A stretch of DNA of 64,000 nt from Distichodus sexfasciatus (Eukaryota > Chordata > Actinopteri > Characiformes > Distichodontidae). Below, in pieces: positions 35,261-46,800 of the stretch. The first letter of the stretch is position 1; every line of letters starts with the position of its first letter. The DNA lies in assembly GCA_032718565.1 (NCBI GenBank), contig JAVGVS010000297.1, positions 343,685 to 407,684 of the forward strand, in the 5' to 3' direction. The notes beneath the pieces were generated by a model. That model saw only the letters and a program-made list of their open reading frames with translations. It was not told where the DNA came from and ran no database searches. The position numbers were made by a program, and so were the translations under genes.

Positions 35261-35589
35261 ATTCAATTAGAACTGCACAAAACAAGTTGCATTTAATTAC
35301 ACCTCAACCCATCTCTTTGGGTTTGAGTTGAGCCGTTTTAAGATGCTTTCTCCAGATACGTTTTCATCAAGTTAATAATGTTTAACGGAGGTACCTTTTT
35401 TGACTCGTGGTGTATATTGTACAAGAGACAGTGTAAGGCTCCTGAGGATGGGAAAGAAGGGAGATAAAGTGCTGACGCTGAGAGAACCTGCACATGTCCG
35501 TTGTCAATGACACAAGTCCTGCGCGACCTTCGCCTGTTACAGAGACGAGTCGTTCAAAGTAGAACGCAGCAGTGGACCTGAATGCAAAA

Positions 35590-36160
35590 GAGGCAGAGAC
35601 TGTGGACTGAATGCGGAGAAAAAATGAATGAGAGGAAGAGAGAGAGTGAGAAATAGTTAGGAAAGGGTGAAGAAACAGAGAGAGAATCCAGTAAGAGATA
35701 AAAGTAGAAGAACACAGAGAATCTAAGAGAGAGAAAACAAGAGTATATCTGAGAGAGAAAGAGAAAGAGACAAAGAAAGAGAATATGTCAAATTTGGACC
35801 CGCAGAACCTCTCCTCTAATCTCTCTTTTGTCATCATGTCTCTTAATTTTTCTCTTCTTGTCTCATTACTTGTCGTATCTCTCTCCTCTCATCTCCACCT
35901 TTCTTCTTCCCACTCTTCTCCTCTCACCACAAATTTTCTGATCTCCCCTCTCCACTCTGTTCCCTCCTCCACTCATCTACACACTCCTTTGCCTGATCAT
36001 CCCCTCTTCTATCTGCTTATCCTTTCTTTGCATCTAATCTCCGCACTTCTATACTTTTAAATTGTTCCTTACTGTCTCATTTCTTCACTCATCTCCTCTG
36101 TTCAGCTTCCCTCTTTTCTCCTTCACCTCTAAACTCACCATCTCTCTTTTAACCTCCACT
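35590..36160. repeat. Purine tract joined to pyrimidine tract
   Basis: The + strand is GA-rich at about 35590-35790 and switches abruptly to CT-rich at about 35805-36160. Confidence 0.7.
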
Positions 36161-36714
36161 GCAGCAGGTAGGGACTTTCTTCCTTGAGGCGGCAGCGATT
36201 TATAACACTAAACAAACGTTAAGTGAGACAAATTTTCTGAGAACAGGAAGAGACAGAAAAGACTAAATGATGAGGACACCATGGAGATGGTCAATGCTGG
36301 ACTGGAGGGGAAAGACATGTCTGCAATTTAAGATAAAGTTGTAGTGACATATAGAGGAAGGGAAAGAAAGGAGGCAGAGTTTATTACTCTACAGGCTCTG
36401 TCAACAAGAGGTAATTCCATCTGTCATGTCCAATGTGTTAGCTGCAGGGAGAAAGCATCATAGTTATTATTTAATCAAGGCAGAGAGAGAGAAGATGGAG
36501 GGAATATGAGATCAGTTCATAGACAGAAACAAGTGCAGCTCTTTGACTTTCTTCTTCATTTCATCTTCATCTTTTCCATCGTAAACTTTGAAGACTTGAA
36601 GTCGATTTCAGAAAGATGCCTTCCCAAGGTCAACCCTTATTCACGTGTGTGTGTGTTTTCACTACAGTTTGACTCCATTACAATGTGTTTTAAAGATGTA
36701 AAATGATGTAAAAT

Positions 36715-36900
36715 GGCTTTTAAGATTAGGTTAACCTTTATGGTCAAGATTAGATTATAGTGAAATTTATGGTTAGAATTATGCTATAGTAAAGTATGGG
36801 ATGAGGATTAGATTAGGTTTAGGGTTGAGATTAGATTGTGGTTATGTTTAGGGTTAGGATCAGATTGTGCTTAGGCTTAGGGTCTTTAGAGTCTGGTAAA
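36715..36900. repeat. Degenerate TTAGATTAGGGTT-type repeat
   Basis: GATTAGATTAGG and TTTAGGGTTAGG phrases recur. The same kind of sequence accompanies the dispersed repeat at 6600-6860. It is too irregular to call a telomeric array. Confidence 0.5.
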
Positions 36901-39310
36901 GGCTAAGTTTAAAGGCAGAATACTTGCGTGACTAAACTCAGAACTGCTGAAGTCGTTCAAAACTCTGTGCAAGACTGTGTAATATCAGATCTGGGTTGAA
37001 AAATGCTGAACTCGTCTTTAAAACACCACCTCGGGGTGTTACTGTGGACTGGACCAGAGTGTGTGTGTATATGTGTGTGTTGTCCACACACATGATCATT
37101 TCTAGATCTGATGTGTCTTTTGGGGGCCCACTGACTCAACCACTGACTACAGCAGACTGGCAACAGAAAAAAAGAAGTGGTTTAAAGATAAAAAGGCAAA
37201 ATAAGACACATAGTGAGTGGACGCTGGCTAGAGAAAGGAAGGAATAAGGAAGGGAAAAAATGAAGGACAGAGGCTATAAAATTGTCTTTGAGAACAAAAC
37301 GCTACACGATTCTAAATATGGTAGCATAAATAAAACATAAAAATCTTTTACTGAACTAGGAGAAAAGCAGGAAAAATTTGCACATATAAACATTAGTGTG
37401 AGCTGTCACGTCACTAGCGAGAAATGAACGAACGTTCAACCACATTTTCAAAAAGTTTTATTGTAATAGTTGATAGACTACACTTTTTTCTTTAGAATTT
37501 TTTAGAATAACTCACATTGTTGTTTGTAATCTGAAGCCAAAGCTGAAGCAGTACAACTTAAAGGGAACAAAGCGACTGGTTCCGAAATTTAAACATTTGC
37601 AATGTAAGTATTTACAACATGACACAACCGCAGGGGACGCTACACACCTTTCATTATGCAGTACATCCCGCTAGTGATCAACTGTTTCAGACGATAAATA
37701 AATGACAATTTGTACAAAATAGCTTCTTAACCCCATTGGACAGAGGCAAAAATAAGTATATATGATCTTTCTTAATACATTACATTTAAAAAAGCTAAGG
37801 TACAAGCAAAGACTCCATCATTGCCACTATTGCAACAAGAAATGAATGTAATAGCCAAAACTTCTTACATACTTTACACTTAAGTCACTTTTTCTGTTTT
37901 TATGATCAAACAAAGGCTTAAGATATGAAATGCGAGATACTTTAAAGACAAAAAGCTATTTAGACACTTTCGGTTCAAATCTATAGTTCAGGTCTTGTAT
38001 CAAGACAGGACGTATTAGCAAGAAGAAATTTCAAATTTTGCCCAAAAAAAGATGTTACAAGATAGTCCTGTAAGTGATGAAGTCCTTTGCCTTTTCCACA
38101 GTTTTTGCTCTGGCAGTTTAGAGTCCTTTCTGAAAGATTGTGCCACTGTTTTATTTCGTACAAATTCATTGCAAGGAGGACAGCGACCGTCACTGCAATA
38201 TAACATGTAAACTTTCATTTGTAGAACTTATAGCAGAACTTTTCCACCGCTACTGAAAACAAAGTGTCTACACTGACCTGTTAGCTAGCTAAATTTGTAG
38301 AGTAGTACTGAAGTTACACTGGGTCAAGATCTGACTAGCTTAATTTACACAAGTTAGCTGGCTAAACGGCAGATCTGACTCAGATCTGAGACTTCACATA
38401 TTCTTAAACAAATGGTAGGAAAGCAGGTCTCCCGATGTGAATTGTCCCTTTTTTGGGCCAGTTATGCGAAGGGGGTCCTCCAATAGTCTCTTTCTTCGTC
38501 TGCATCTAAATAACAAATCTAAAATCCAGGCTTGTGACTCAGCATGATGACCGGTCTGAATGATTACTGGCTCCTGAAAGACCCATCTAAATATCTTCTT
38601 TGATCAGAACATGATGTATTTACCGAATCTCGCACTGTTCTTTTTTTCAATCGTCCCAACCGCCCGGTCTCTCCCACTGCCAGTCAAACGTCCTCTACAT
38701 CTCATCTTCTTTCGGGGTAGCAATCATATTATTTTTCATTTGCAAGGGGGTAAGGGATAATAAATAGCCTAAGTAGAGGCGGAGCACTTTGCCAACAGCT
38801 GGGCCTCCATCGAGATTGAGATGGAGAGGAGAGTCCGAACAGGATGAACTTGCTTGAAACCCCGGAGTGATTTGTCCTTTAACTCTCCCTGCATCCCCTC
38901 GCTCGATTGCTTTGCTAAACTCCATTGTAGCTGTCCATCAAACTGAAGCTATTAGCTTGCTCACTCTACCCAGCCCCCAGGATTCTCCCCAGGCTTGAGA
39001 GCCTGAAATGAAAAAGATGGGTCTCATTTTCCCTATTCCTTATACTTAAAAGTCTGCCTCAGGACCTAGGTATTTAGGATGGCGAGGCTCGGCTTTCCTT
39101 AATGTGATTCTTGTCGAAACATCACAACAATAGCCATATCCACTTCAAATGTAAATATCTTAAAGAATTTTAGGTTGAACAGAAGCAAAAGTCAGCTTGT
39201 TTCACACCAGAAATGCAGCAGTCGGTTTTCATTGGAAAGCGTAAAAACTATAGAGGACCCAACACCAAACAACATTTTGATGCAAAATGAATGCTGCATG
39301 TACCAAGATA

Positions 39311-39860
39311 TACTACCAGTCAAAAATTTGGACACACTTTCCCATTCAATGTTTTATTCTTTATTCTCATGACTATTTCCATTGTAGATTCTCACTGAAG
39401 GCACTATGAATGAACACATATGGAATTATGTAGTAAACAAAAAGTGTGAAATAACCCAGAACATGTTTTATATCTTAGATTCTTGAAAATAACCACCCTT
39501 TGCTTTGATCACTGCTTTGCACACTCTTGGCATTCTCTCGATGAGCTTCATGAGGTAGTCACCTGAAATGCTTGAAGTCTTGAAGGAGTTCCCACAGATG
39601 CTGAGCACTTGTTGGCCCTTTTGCCTTCACTCTGCGGTCCATCTCATCCCAAACCATCTAAATTAGGTTTAGGTCAGGGGACTGTGGAGGCCAGGCCATG
39701 TGGCGCAGCACTCCATCACTCTCCTTCTGGGTCAAATAGCCCTTACACAGTTCATTCACAGCTTTGATGCCGTTAGTGAGAATCTACAATGTAAATAGTA
39801 ATGGAAATAAAGAAAAAACATTGAATGGGAAGGTGTGTCCAAACTTTTGACTGGTAGTGT
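39311..39860 (-). mobile_element. Dead, internally deleted Tc1/mariner-type element
   Basis: Terminal inverted repeats of about 85 bp (39311-39395 and 39776-39860) begin TACTACCAGTCAAAA and end TTTTGACTGGTAGTGTA, with TA at both ends as expected for a Tc1 target duplication. Between them the minus strand keeps the C-terminal transposase region: GYLTQKESDGVLRHMAWPP, QSPDLNLI, then a stop, then MVWDEMDRRVKAKGPTSA. In Tc1 transposases the catalytic glutamate of the DDE triad follows PDLNPI; here a TAG codon occupies that place. The upstream two catalytic aspartates are missing, so it cannot encode transposase. Confidence 0.88.
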
Positions 39861-41590
39861 ATGTCAAACCAAAAATCAACAAGCTATAATCATAGGGTAC
39901 TAGCAGTGAAATTTTCCTTCATTCCTTCAATTTGTTTTGTCGAGGCACCTTTTGGACTGGACTTTACTACTTCTACAGGGACCTGAGATTCTCTATGTCT
40001 GGTCACTATCATTTCAGTCCAGGTACCGAGTATGCATTTGGCCGATGAACAAGAATTTCAATGAGCTGCTAATTAACTTCTCTCTGTCAAGGGCCAAAAC
40101 GCAACCTCAGGTTGCCCTTGGCATCGGAGCCTCATTGTGTCTGTCTCAATGCAGTAATCAACACGGCAGGCTTTGGCCCCGAAAGTTAAGGCTGTTTGAA
40201 GTCACTTTTTTCGCCAACCTGTTCCTCCACAAAATGGAGGATTTCAAAGCGAGGCTCTGAACTCCCACAGCTTGCACAGACTTCCCTACCAAAGCTGAGT
40301 GCTGCGTGCTAACACGACAGAATTAAAAACAGCGAGAGGTGCGACTAATTGGGTCAGCCCACCGTCAAAATAGAAAAGTTTAATGGCAGGACTGTGTCAG
40401 GACCGAACAAGTTTTAATGACCACAGAAGTGCACAATTAACGGACACAACACACTCTGCGGGATTTCGCAAAGACTCCGACTTTGCAGAATTAATAAAAA
40501 ATCACCAATAGAATACATTCAGTTAATAAATAAGGTTCAGACAAACCCTCCACTGACACACTTAATACCGTACACAGGGGTCCTAGAGCGTTGATATACA
40601 GCAGGTGTTCCATCATATTTGACTTGACAATATTCACACCTGGTCTCAGCTAGAAAGTCACCAGAAGTGACTCACCAGGTAGTATGGAAAACCTCAAGGA
40701 CACCAACTCTCCAGCACTGGAATTGCCCAGCCCTCTTAATCCTGTCCATAAAGACCACCTGAAGTCCAAATTGGCTTTCCAATATGGACGTAGCTCTCCA
40801 GGACAAGAATTGCCCACCTCTTCACCATGGTAACTGTAACCAGGTAGGGCGATGATGAAGAACAGGGCTGACCCCAGATCAGCTGTACTTTGGGTGAATT
40901 TCTCCTGGCCTGGCACAGAATCAAAGCTGCCTGCAGTCATTTGAGGAGTTTTACCAGCTGGACGCTGGGAGGCATGACCCTTCAAACCACTCCCCACCCC
41001 CCACCCCCACACACACATGTAAGTGCCTCTGATCAACATGTAAACCCACACGCAGGTGTGAATTTCAATAGAATGTGTTGTTCTGGGTTTTGGCGCCACA
41101 CACACACACACACAGTCTCGCAGATGTTCTTTCCGAGGACTAAAGTGTGTATTATGGATGACAAACATGGTTATACACACACTTATGCCTACACACACAC
41201 ACAGATGGGGACATAAACAGAACGGATGCCTCTAACAATAGGATAGCTCTGGCTATTGTGAGCTTCCTCTAATCACAAGTTAATAAAACACACACACACA
41301 CACACACATTCAAGCAACAGCCTTGCTGCATGTGATAAAAAGAATCCCCTGCAACATGGGAGGACAGAGACATGAGGAATGTGTGTGTGTGTGTGCAGCT
41401 GTTGTTCCGCACGCAGCACACACTCCTCTCCCGGGTAATTACTCTGATTGGAGAAAGACCGAGCTGATGAGCGTCCACCCCAGTCGCTACAACACACACA
41501 CACACACACAGAATAACAAGCTTGGCCATACTGCCTTCATTTGAAACCTGCTCAGCTCCGACATTGGCTTGATATTTTTGTGTTGGAACG

Positions 41591-41593
<3 letters not shown>

Positions 41594-41633
<40 letters not shown>

Positions 41634-41660
41634 TATATATATATTATATATATAATATAT
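41594..41660. repeat. (TA)n tract
   Basis: Near-continuous TA dinucleotides with a few breaks, self-complementary. Confidence 0.95.
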
Positions 41661-43489
41661 GTTTCACCATATATATAGTGTATTTATTTCTCTTTCAGCT
41701 ACTGCAAATGAAACGAACAGCAGGCAAAAGTCAGTGAATCCTCATCCTCCCAAAACAAAATAAACCTAAAAAGCATTTGTAAGTTTGTGTAAGAACACAC
41801 ACACACTCACGCCAAGCAGTCACGAAAAACATAGATGAAAGACAAAAGATAAAGCCCCGATGTCTGTCTCGCTGCTGCTAGTTTTGTGCTTTTTTATTTG
41901 CTCTCTAGAGACCGGTGCAGCCGTTCCGAAAAGTTTGCTTGTTATAAATCAGCAGGCCGTCTCCAAAAACCACTGCGAGGCTTTTTCTATTCCATCTCAT
42001 GGCTAGCCAGCGGTGTGGCTAGCAGCGATGCGCGATTAGGCGGCTAGACTAGACCTACAGATCTTTGCCATAAAGCACAATGTTGCCCATCACGTTTATG
42101 TCAATTTCTTTGGAATAATTTCTTTTTAATATTCAAATTTAAAAATTAGGGTCCAACTTAAAAACTGACAATAATTTCTTCATCCACACCTTAATTTCAT
42201 CTTCATATTTTATCTATTTATAAAATTTGTGCACTACACCATAAACTTGTAGCAGCGATAATTTGCAAAACCCCAAAATTCTTAAACAACATTTGCTTTG
42301 TAGCTTGTAATTGCAAAAATAAACTTACATTTGGTCTTAAATTGACATGACCCAGTCATCCAGAGCGTGTCAACATGCCAGGGACAAAACGGCTCCAACC
42401 CCTGTCCTCCTCGCCTGGCATGAAAACTGACACCACTGTCGCATGCCATCGCTGGTAATCTACCACAACAGGTGCTGCACTCCTCTGTGCCCCCTCTTTT
42501 AATTTTCTGTCTACCATTCGCGGACCCCACCCCATCGCTAAACAGTCCTTCAATCCTACCCACTCTGGAATTATTCTGCCCCTTCCCTTCGACCCCTGAA
42601 CGTTCCCTTCGAACCCTTGTTCCTTTTTTAGGAAGGAGGGGAAATGGTTGAAACCAAGTGGGGAAAAAATGAAGCGAGAGAAAGAGACAAAGCTGAGAGC
42701 AAATTGGAGAAGGTATTTTTGGGAATCGGACTGTGAGATGCTCGCAATCAACCATTTTAGCCATGAATACCTACATTAAAAACTTGAGTTATGGACATTT
42801 TTGCCCTTTTTGACAAAAAGACCAAAAACTATGATTTCCACATGGTAAAAGTCAATTCGTTTGGCACTGTAAGGAGGTATCAGTGTCAGGTTCCAGGATC
42901 TGGGGCAAAGTTCCATTCGGTTTGGCAGTCGTTCCTGGTCCAACTGCCAAGGACATTCACATTCTAATGGATCTGATGGATGCTGATGTAATAGAGATGA
43001 GCTGGTCCAGCACTTTTTGGTCACTCTTGGTTACTGTGGTTCTGGCATGCCGGCGGTTGTGACTTGAAGAAAGTTTGTACTGAAAAATCCTCCACTCGTA
43101 CCCTTTTGCCTCTGCAAACAGCTACAAGTGAAGGTATCAAACAGGCGCAAAGGTTTTTGGTGCCAGTTCAGAGTGACCTTTTTAAAGAGGAAAAGCATAT
43201 AACTGGATTCAAACTGGGAGCCAGCACTGGAATGGCAGTGGCACCAGTGTTGCAGAAAAGAAACGTGCTGAAAAGAATCCCAAGTCTTGCACCAACACAA
43301 GTTTTTAGTGCTTCATGGTGTGCCTGTTCCTCAATTGGCATGTCAATGAATGTAAATTTCCAGCAAAGGCCTCTGGTCATGTATGGCAGTATCAGGATCT
43401 CCTGCACACTTTTAGCATCAAACATCCCGGATGGCACAGACACTTCCACGCTCACACACACACAAACACACATAATTTCTGGACCTCAC

Positions 43490-43865
43490 TCAGACTGATA
43501 AGTTGTTGCTGGAATAGAAACTGGACGTCTCTGACACTGTCTTGGACATACTACGGGAGGATGAGCCATTGGATGTGAGCTCCAGTGAGGGGCTGTGGAC
43601 GCCCGAGCCACCTTGTTTGACCCCGGCTCCGCTCCCTCCACGTCCTCCAGACCCTGCCTTGCCCCAGGAGGAGGCAGCAATGGCGGTCCTGACACTGTCC
43701 TCGGCCGAGGGCATCACTGCAGAGACGGTGGTCTCCATGCGACTGGCGCGGTAGACGCTGGTCTGGGTGTGCAGGTATCGGGTGGACTTCAGTTCCAGGC
43801 CCTCGTAGGAACCGGCCGGGACACAGGGGCACCAGCGGAAGGCCTGCTTGAAGCCGGCACGGAAC
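43490..43865 (-). CDS. tacr1: tacr1 exon 5 (C-terminal tail)
   Basis: Begins after GATGCCAG, completes Arg326 and encodes residues 327-450. The region around GKAGSGGRGGSGAG is a low-complexity insertion compared with mammals. Many Ser/Thr near the end are likely GRK sites. Confidence 0.93.
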
Positions 43866-46800
43866 CTGGCATCACACACACCAACAAACACACAACAATA
43901 TGGGTTCTGGTGAAAAAAAATATGTGCAAAGGAAGGTGGAAGACGCTCTGAAGGGTGTTGAAAGGATGCAGTGGCGGTGTTCAAGTTCGGATGAAAAAGG
44001 GGGATAAGAGAGGGAGGGAGGGAGAGAGGGAAGAAGCAAGGATAAAAGGGAGGGAGAGAACAAGATGGCTCAAACAGCCTTTCTGTCAGATGTTGGCTTT
44101 TTTTTGTCTTGTGTTACAGTGTCGGCATTCGACAGCGAGGCTGCACTTGTGAGAACAGCTTTCAACACCCGAGTTACAGAAATAAAGAGGTGCGTGCGTG
44201 TGTTCGGGTTTGCTCTGACTCATACTGGGGACTTATTCCAGTTTCTGCTTCTACCCAGTGGGGACCAGTCTCCATCATGAAAGGATTATACAGTATATGT
44301 TATATATATTTCATATAAATCAAACTTGTGTGTGCTGAGGGTGTGTGACGAGTGTGTGTGGAATGTGTACCTGTCGTTGAGGCAGCAGTAGATGATGGGG
44401 TTGTACATGGTGGAGCTCATGGCCAGCCACATGATGGCCAGGTAAACCTGCTGGATGAAGGGACGCTCGAATAATTCGGGAAAGAACTGGTGAAGCAGGA
44501 AGTAGACGTGATACGGCAGCCAGCAGACGGCGAAGGTACAAACCACCACGATCATCATCTTCACCACCTGGCCACAAAAAAAATGACTTTCACAGTGTTT
44601 CAGCGGCAGGTTTCCAAAAAAAAGTGTGCATCTTATTTAACGCCGGAAAAACAATACAGATTGGTACTGGACCAGTACTCGTTATAGGATTGCTGCTCGA
44701 TATTGGATCTGTGTAAACTCAGCACTTGGTATTTGATCAGTACTCGTTATTAGATTGGCTCTTGGTAATGGATTAGTGCTCACTAGTGGATCAGTACTCA
44801 ATATCTGATCTGTGTCAGCTAAGTGCTCAGTATAGGTTCAGTACTCATTATTGGATTGGTACTTAATAATAGATTGGGGTTTGAACATGGATTAGTGCTC
44901 CCTATTGGATCGGTACTCGTATCTGAACCGTGTCAGCTCAGTACTCAGTATTGGATTGGCACTCTGTATTAAATTGAGGCTTGGTAATGGATTAGTGCTC
45001 ACTGTCAGATCAGTACTCGATATCTGATCAGTTCTTGGTGTTAACTCAATACTCAGTATTTGATCGGTACTCTGTTTTAGATTGTGGCTCGGTAATGACA
45101 TAATGTTGGGTACTTAATATCGGATCTGTACTTGGTATTGGATCAGTACCCAGTGTGGAAACAGTATCAGATCAGTACTCAGTATTGGATTGGTATTTGG
45201 TATTGGATCACGACTCAGTATTGCAGCAGTGCTGAAAAAGCATTGATTAACAAAGGCAAATGTACATTCCCTAGTAAATATCATTATAGTATCTTTATTG
45301 TTGTATGTTGTGGAAATGTTCTGTTGAATTTATGTTTCATTTTACAGGATTGTTTTACAGGCACTTTAATGGAATCGTTATGAAATGCGATGTTGCCCTT
45401 TCCTCCCGTGTCACATTGACCTTTGCATCAACAACTCCAGACTGTGAACGTGCACAAACAAGAATTATGTGGATTTGACCAAAAACAGGAAGCAGAAATA
45501 TATATATATATGTATATATATACTGTATATTTATCATGTTCAGCAGGTTGTTTGGTACATTTTGAGAACAACAGCATGCAAAAGGTACAAAATGAATTCT
45601 TGGCAGCTATACTGGTACGGAAAGTTATCTGTATTGCACTGTATTGGAACAGTACATGTTATTCAGATCAGTACGTAGAATTGGATCAGTATTAGATCAC
45701 TAGAACATTTCTGTGTGTGTACTTGAGCGTGTGTGTTGTAGTGTGTGTCAGTGTAGACAGACAAGAGTACCTTTCTCTTGGCAGTGAGCTGCTCCTGGTA
45801 TCGGTCAGACGAGTCTCCTGGGATCTCGCTGGCCCACAGGTTCAGCCCCACCACCAGGTACGCACATCCCATAATAAGCAGCGGCAGGAAGTAGATCAGC
45901 ACCGCCACACACACATAGTAACTGCAGAGAGACAGGAGAGATTGGATCAGTACTCGGTATTAGATAGGTACTTGGTACTGGATTGGTCCCAGATGAGTAT
46001 TCTGTTTTGGATTTGTATTGGATCAGTATTTAGCATTGTATCAGTACTCTGTATTGGTTTGGTATTGATCAGTACTCGTTGTCAGATTGGTATTCGGTTC
46101 TGGATGGATTTTAGATCAGTACTCGCTATCAGATCAGTACTTTGTATTGGATCAGTATTTAGCATTGTAACAGTACTCTGTGTTGGACTGGTACTCAATA
46201 TTGGGTGGGTATTGGATCAGTACTTGGTATTGGACTGTTATCAGACCAGTGCTCTGTATATCATCCATACTCAGTATTGAATGGGTATTGGATATATACT
46301 TGGTATTGGATTAGTAACAATCAGTACTCTGTATCATATTGGTACTCTGTAACAGATTGTTTTCATATTAGTTGTTTTCAGATGCTTCAGAGTCTATTCA
46401 AGTTCAACGCCTTTGCCTCCGGACCACTATGTCCAGCACCTGGCCACCAGCCGAGTCCGTGAACCCAGACCACACACATTCCACACTTGTCCAAACGCAC
46501 ACCCACGCCAGCTTTTAACCTCAGGTTGATTAATTCCCTTCTCCCGACTCTTGCAAACACACTTCACCTCATTATGTTAGGGGTGGAGGCTTTAGTAGCA
46601 ACTGCAAAAATCTGTGTTAACCACTTGTAGAATCTTATTTTTCTACTTTAATTTGGCTGAAAGAAAATTTTCATTTCGTTTTCATGTTTATAGTCTCGCC
46701 ACTGGCCAGTAAAGGGGACCACATGTCGGACGGGAATCGCTGACCCTCATTCCCTTCCCTCACAGATGCTCCATTCTCCTCGTTCCCTCCACCCTACTTT

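Larger units (their letters stand above)
26830..43480. other. Gene-poor interval
   Basis: Apart from the repeats listed separately, I recognise no protein-coding exon or RNA gene in this 16.6-kb stretch. It lies between the 18-26 kb locus and the 3' end of tacr1. Confidence 0.5.

Noticed and set aside
36715..36900. Interstitial telomeric repeat
   Set aside because: TTAGGG phrases are sparse and irregular; it fits a dispersed repeat better.
44655..46375. CRISPR-like regular repeats
   Set aside because: Units are degenerate and contiguous with no unique spacers, and the host is a vertebrate; this is a minisatellite.
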